Shown here piece after piece: positions 63,498-64,000 of a DNA stretch of 64,000 bases. A model generated the notes under the pieces. That model was given only the letters and a program-made list of their open reading frames with translations, was not told the DNA's origin and did no database searches. Numbering within the stretch: position 1 is the first letter of the stretch; each line of letters opens with the position of its first letter. Position numbers and translations under genes: made by a program. Origin of the DNA: Winogradskyella schleiferi (lineage in GTDB: Bacteria > Bacteroidota > Bacteroidia > Flavobacteriales > Flavobacteriaceae); the NCBI RefSeq assembly GCF_013394655.1, contig NZ_CP053351.1, forward strand, positions 124,001 to 188,000. The letters run 5' to 3'.

Positions 63498-64000
63498 ATG
63501 AAAAATTTAAAAATGAGTATTGCAGCAATGCTATTGTTAGCAGTTTCTTTTGCCAATGCACAGGAAAAAGAAAAAATGAACCACGATCACGGAGATATGA
63601 AAATGGACCATAGCAAAATGATGAATAAAAATAGTGACGCAAAAGCAGAAGCTATTTTAAGTGATTACTTTAATTTAAAAGATGCTTTAGTTGCGGACGA
63701 TACAAAAAAGGCAGCACAAGCAGGAACAAAATTGGTAGCCACTCTTAAAGCATTTGATATGGGTAGTTATACAAAAGAACAACAAAAAGAGCTGGCCGAT
63801 ATCATAGAAGATGCTACCGACCACGCAGAACATATTTCTGAAAGTGCGATAGACCACCAACGCGAGCACTTTAAAACGTTAAGTAAGGATATTACTGATA
63901 TGGTAGCTATTACGGGTACGAAAAGCACGTTATACGAGCAATTTTGCCCAATGTATGATAAGGGTAGTGCGTGGTTGAGTACAAGTAAAGAAGTGAAAAA
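63498..64000 (+). CDS. DUF3347 protein, 3' partial
   Basis: The gene starts at ATG 63498 and runs past the window's right edge. A signal peptide (1-21) is followed by a His/Met-rich stretch with MDHSKM and a DUF3347 domain ([45 protein letters not shown]), clearly paralogous to the lipoprotein at 62419. Here the lipobox is lost, so it is probably soluble in the periplasm. Whether it continues into an efflux-adaptor domain lies outside the window. Confidence 0.85.
   Translation, partial: MKNLKMSIAAMLLLAVSFANAQEKEKMNHDHGDMKMDHSKMMNKNSDAKAEAILSDYFNLKDALVADDTKKAAQAGTKLVATLKAFDMGSYTKEQQKELADIIEDATDHAEHISESAIDHQREHFKTLSKDITDMVAITGTKSTLYEQFCPMYDKGSAWLSTSKEVK

Overview
The window reads as DNA from a Flavobacteriaceae-like member of the Bacteroidota. 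The supporting signs are low GC, Bacteroidota-type conjugation genes (traE to traN), an RteC protein, HYC_CC_PP proteins, a TonB receptor with FecA-like plug, and TAnnTTTG-type -7 boxes. Most of it looks like part of an integrative conjugative element (ICE) or a large accessory island. No integrase, relaxase, coupling protein, tRNA or rRNA was found inside the window, so the element's ends and mobilisation genes are not visible.

Layout. (1) 1-2181: a restriction-endonuclease-like gene running in from the left edge, facing a small adenine methyltransferase. (2) 2285-9457, minus strand: a conjugative type IV secretion operon (traE, F, G, I, J, K, M, N and a lipoprotein), followed by a divergent cell-wall amidase. 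(3) 10430-21921: a defence island. It is an SspABCD-type DNA phosphorothioation set: cysteine desulfurase SspA, DUF4007 protein SspB, P-loop ATPase SspC and PP-loop sulfur-transfer enzyme SspD. Its companions are an XRE regulator, two GHKL (Hsp90/MutL-like) ATPases and a GIY-YIG nuclease, rather than a recognisable SspE. This is the best candidate for an undescribed variant system. (4) 22036-24867: the element's replication and control node: DnaC-like ATPase, winged-helix Rep-like protein with five 33-bp repeats inside its gene, excisionase-like HTH protein, a 293-bp regulatory gap full of inverted repeats, and RteC. (5) 24932-28576: MFS exporter and CPH-type metal P-type ATPase.

(6) 28583-46692, all minus strand and tightly packed: a metabolic and stress cargo block. 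It holds PRPP synthetase with archaeal-type AMP/thymidine phosphorylase, a beta-CASP RNase-like protein, an ATP-cone/Mrr fusion, two universal stress proteins, phosphofructokinase, class I aldolase, archaeal-type (type II) GAPDH, D-2-hydroxyacid dehydrogenase, transporters and NDH-2. This looks like a portable set for glycolysis, fermentation and nucleotide salvage under energy or oxygen stress. (7) 46721-64000: copper and heavy-metal handling. It includes small His/Met-rich and HMA proteins, an HMA-AraC regulator, a TonB receptor flanked by two HYC_CC_PP proteins, then a plus-strand CusA-like RND pump, TolC-like channel, multicopper oxidase fused to a CopB-like barrel, a DUF302 protein, two DUF3347 proteins and a haem-binding protein. 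The last gene is cut by the window edge.

All assignments come from reading translated motifs, lengths and gene order. No database search was run.
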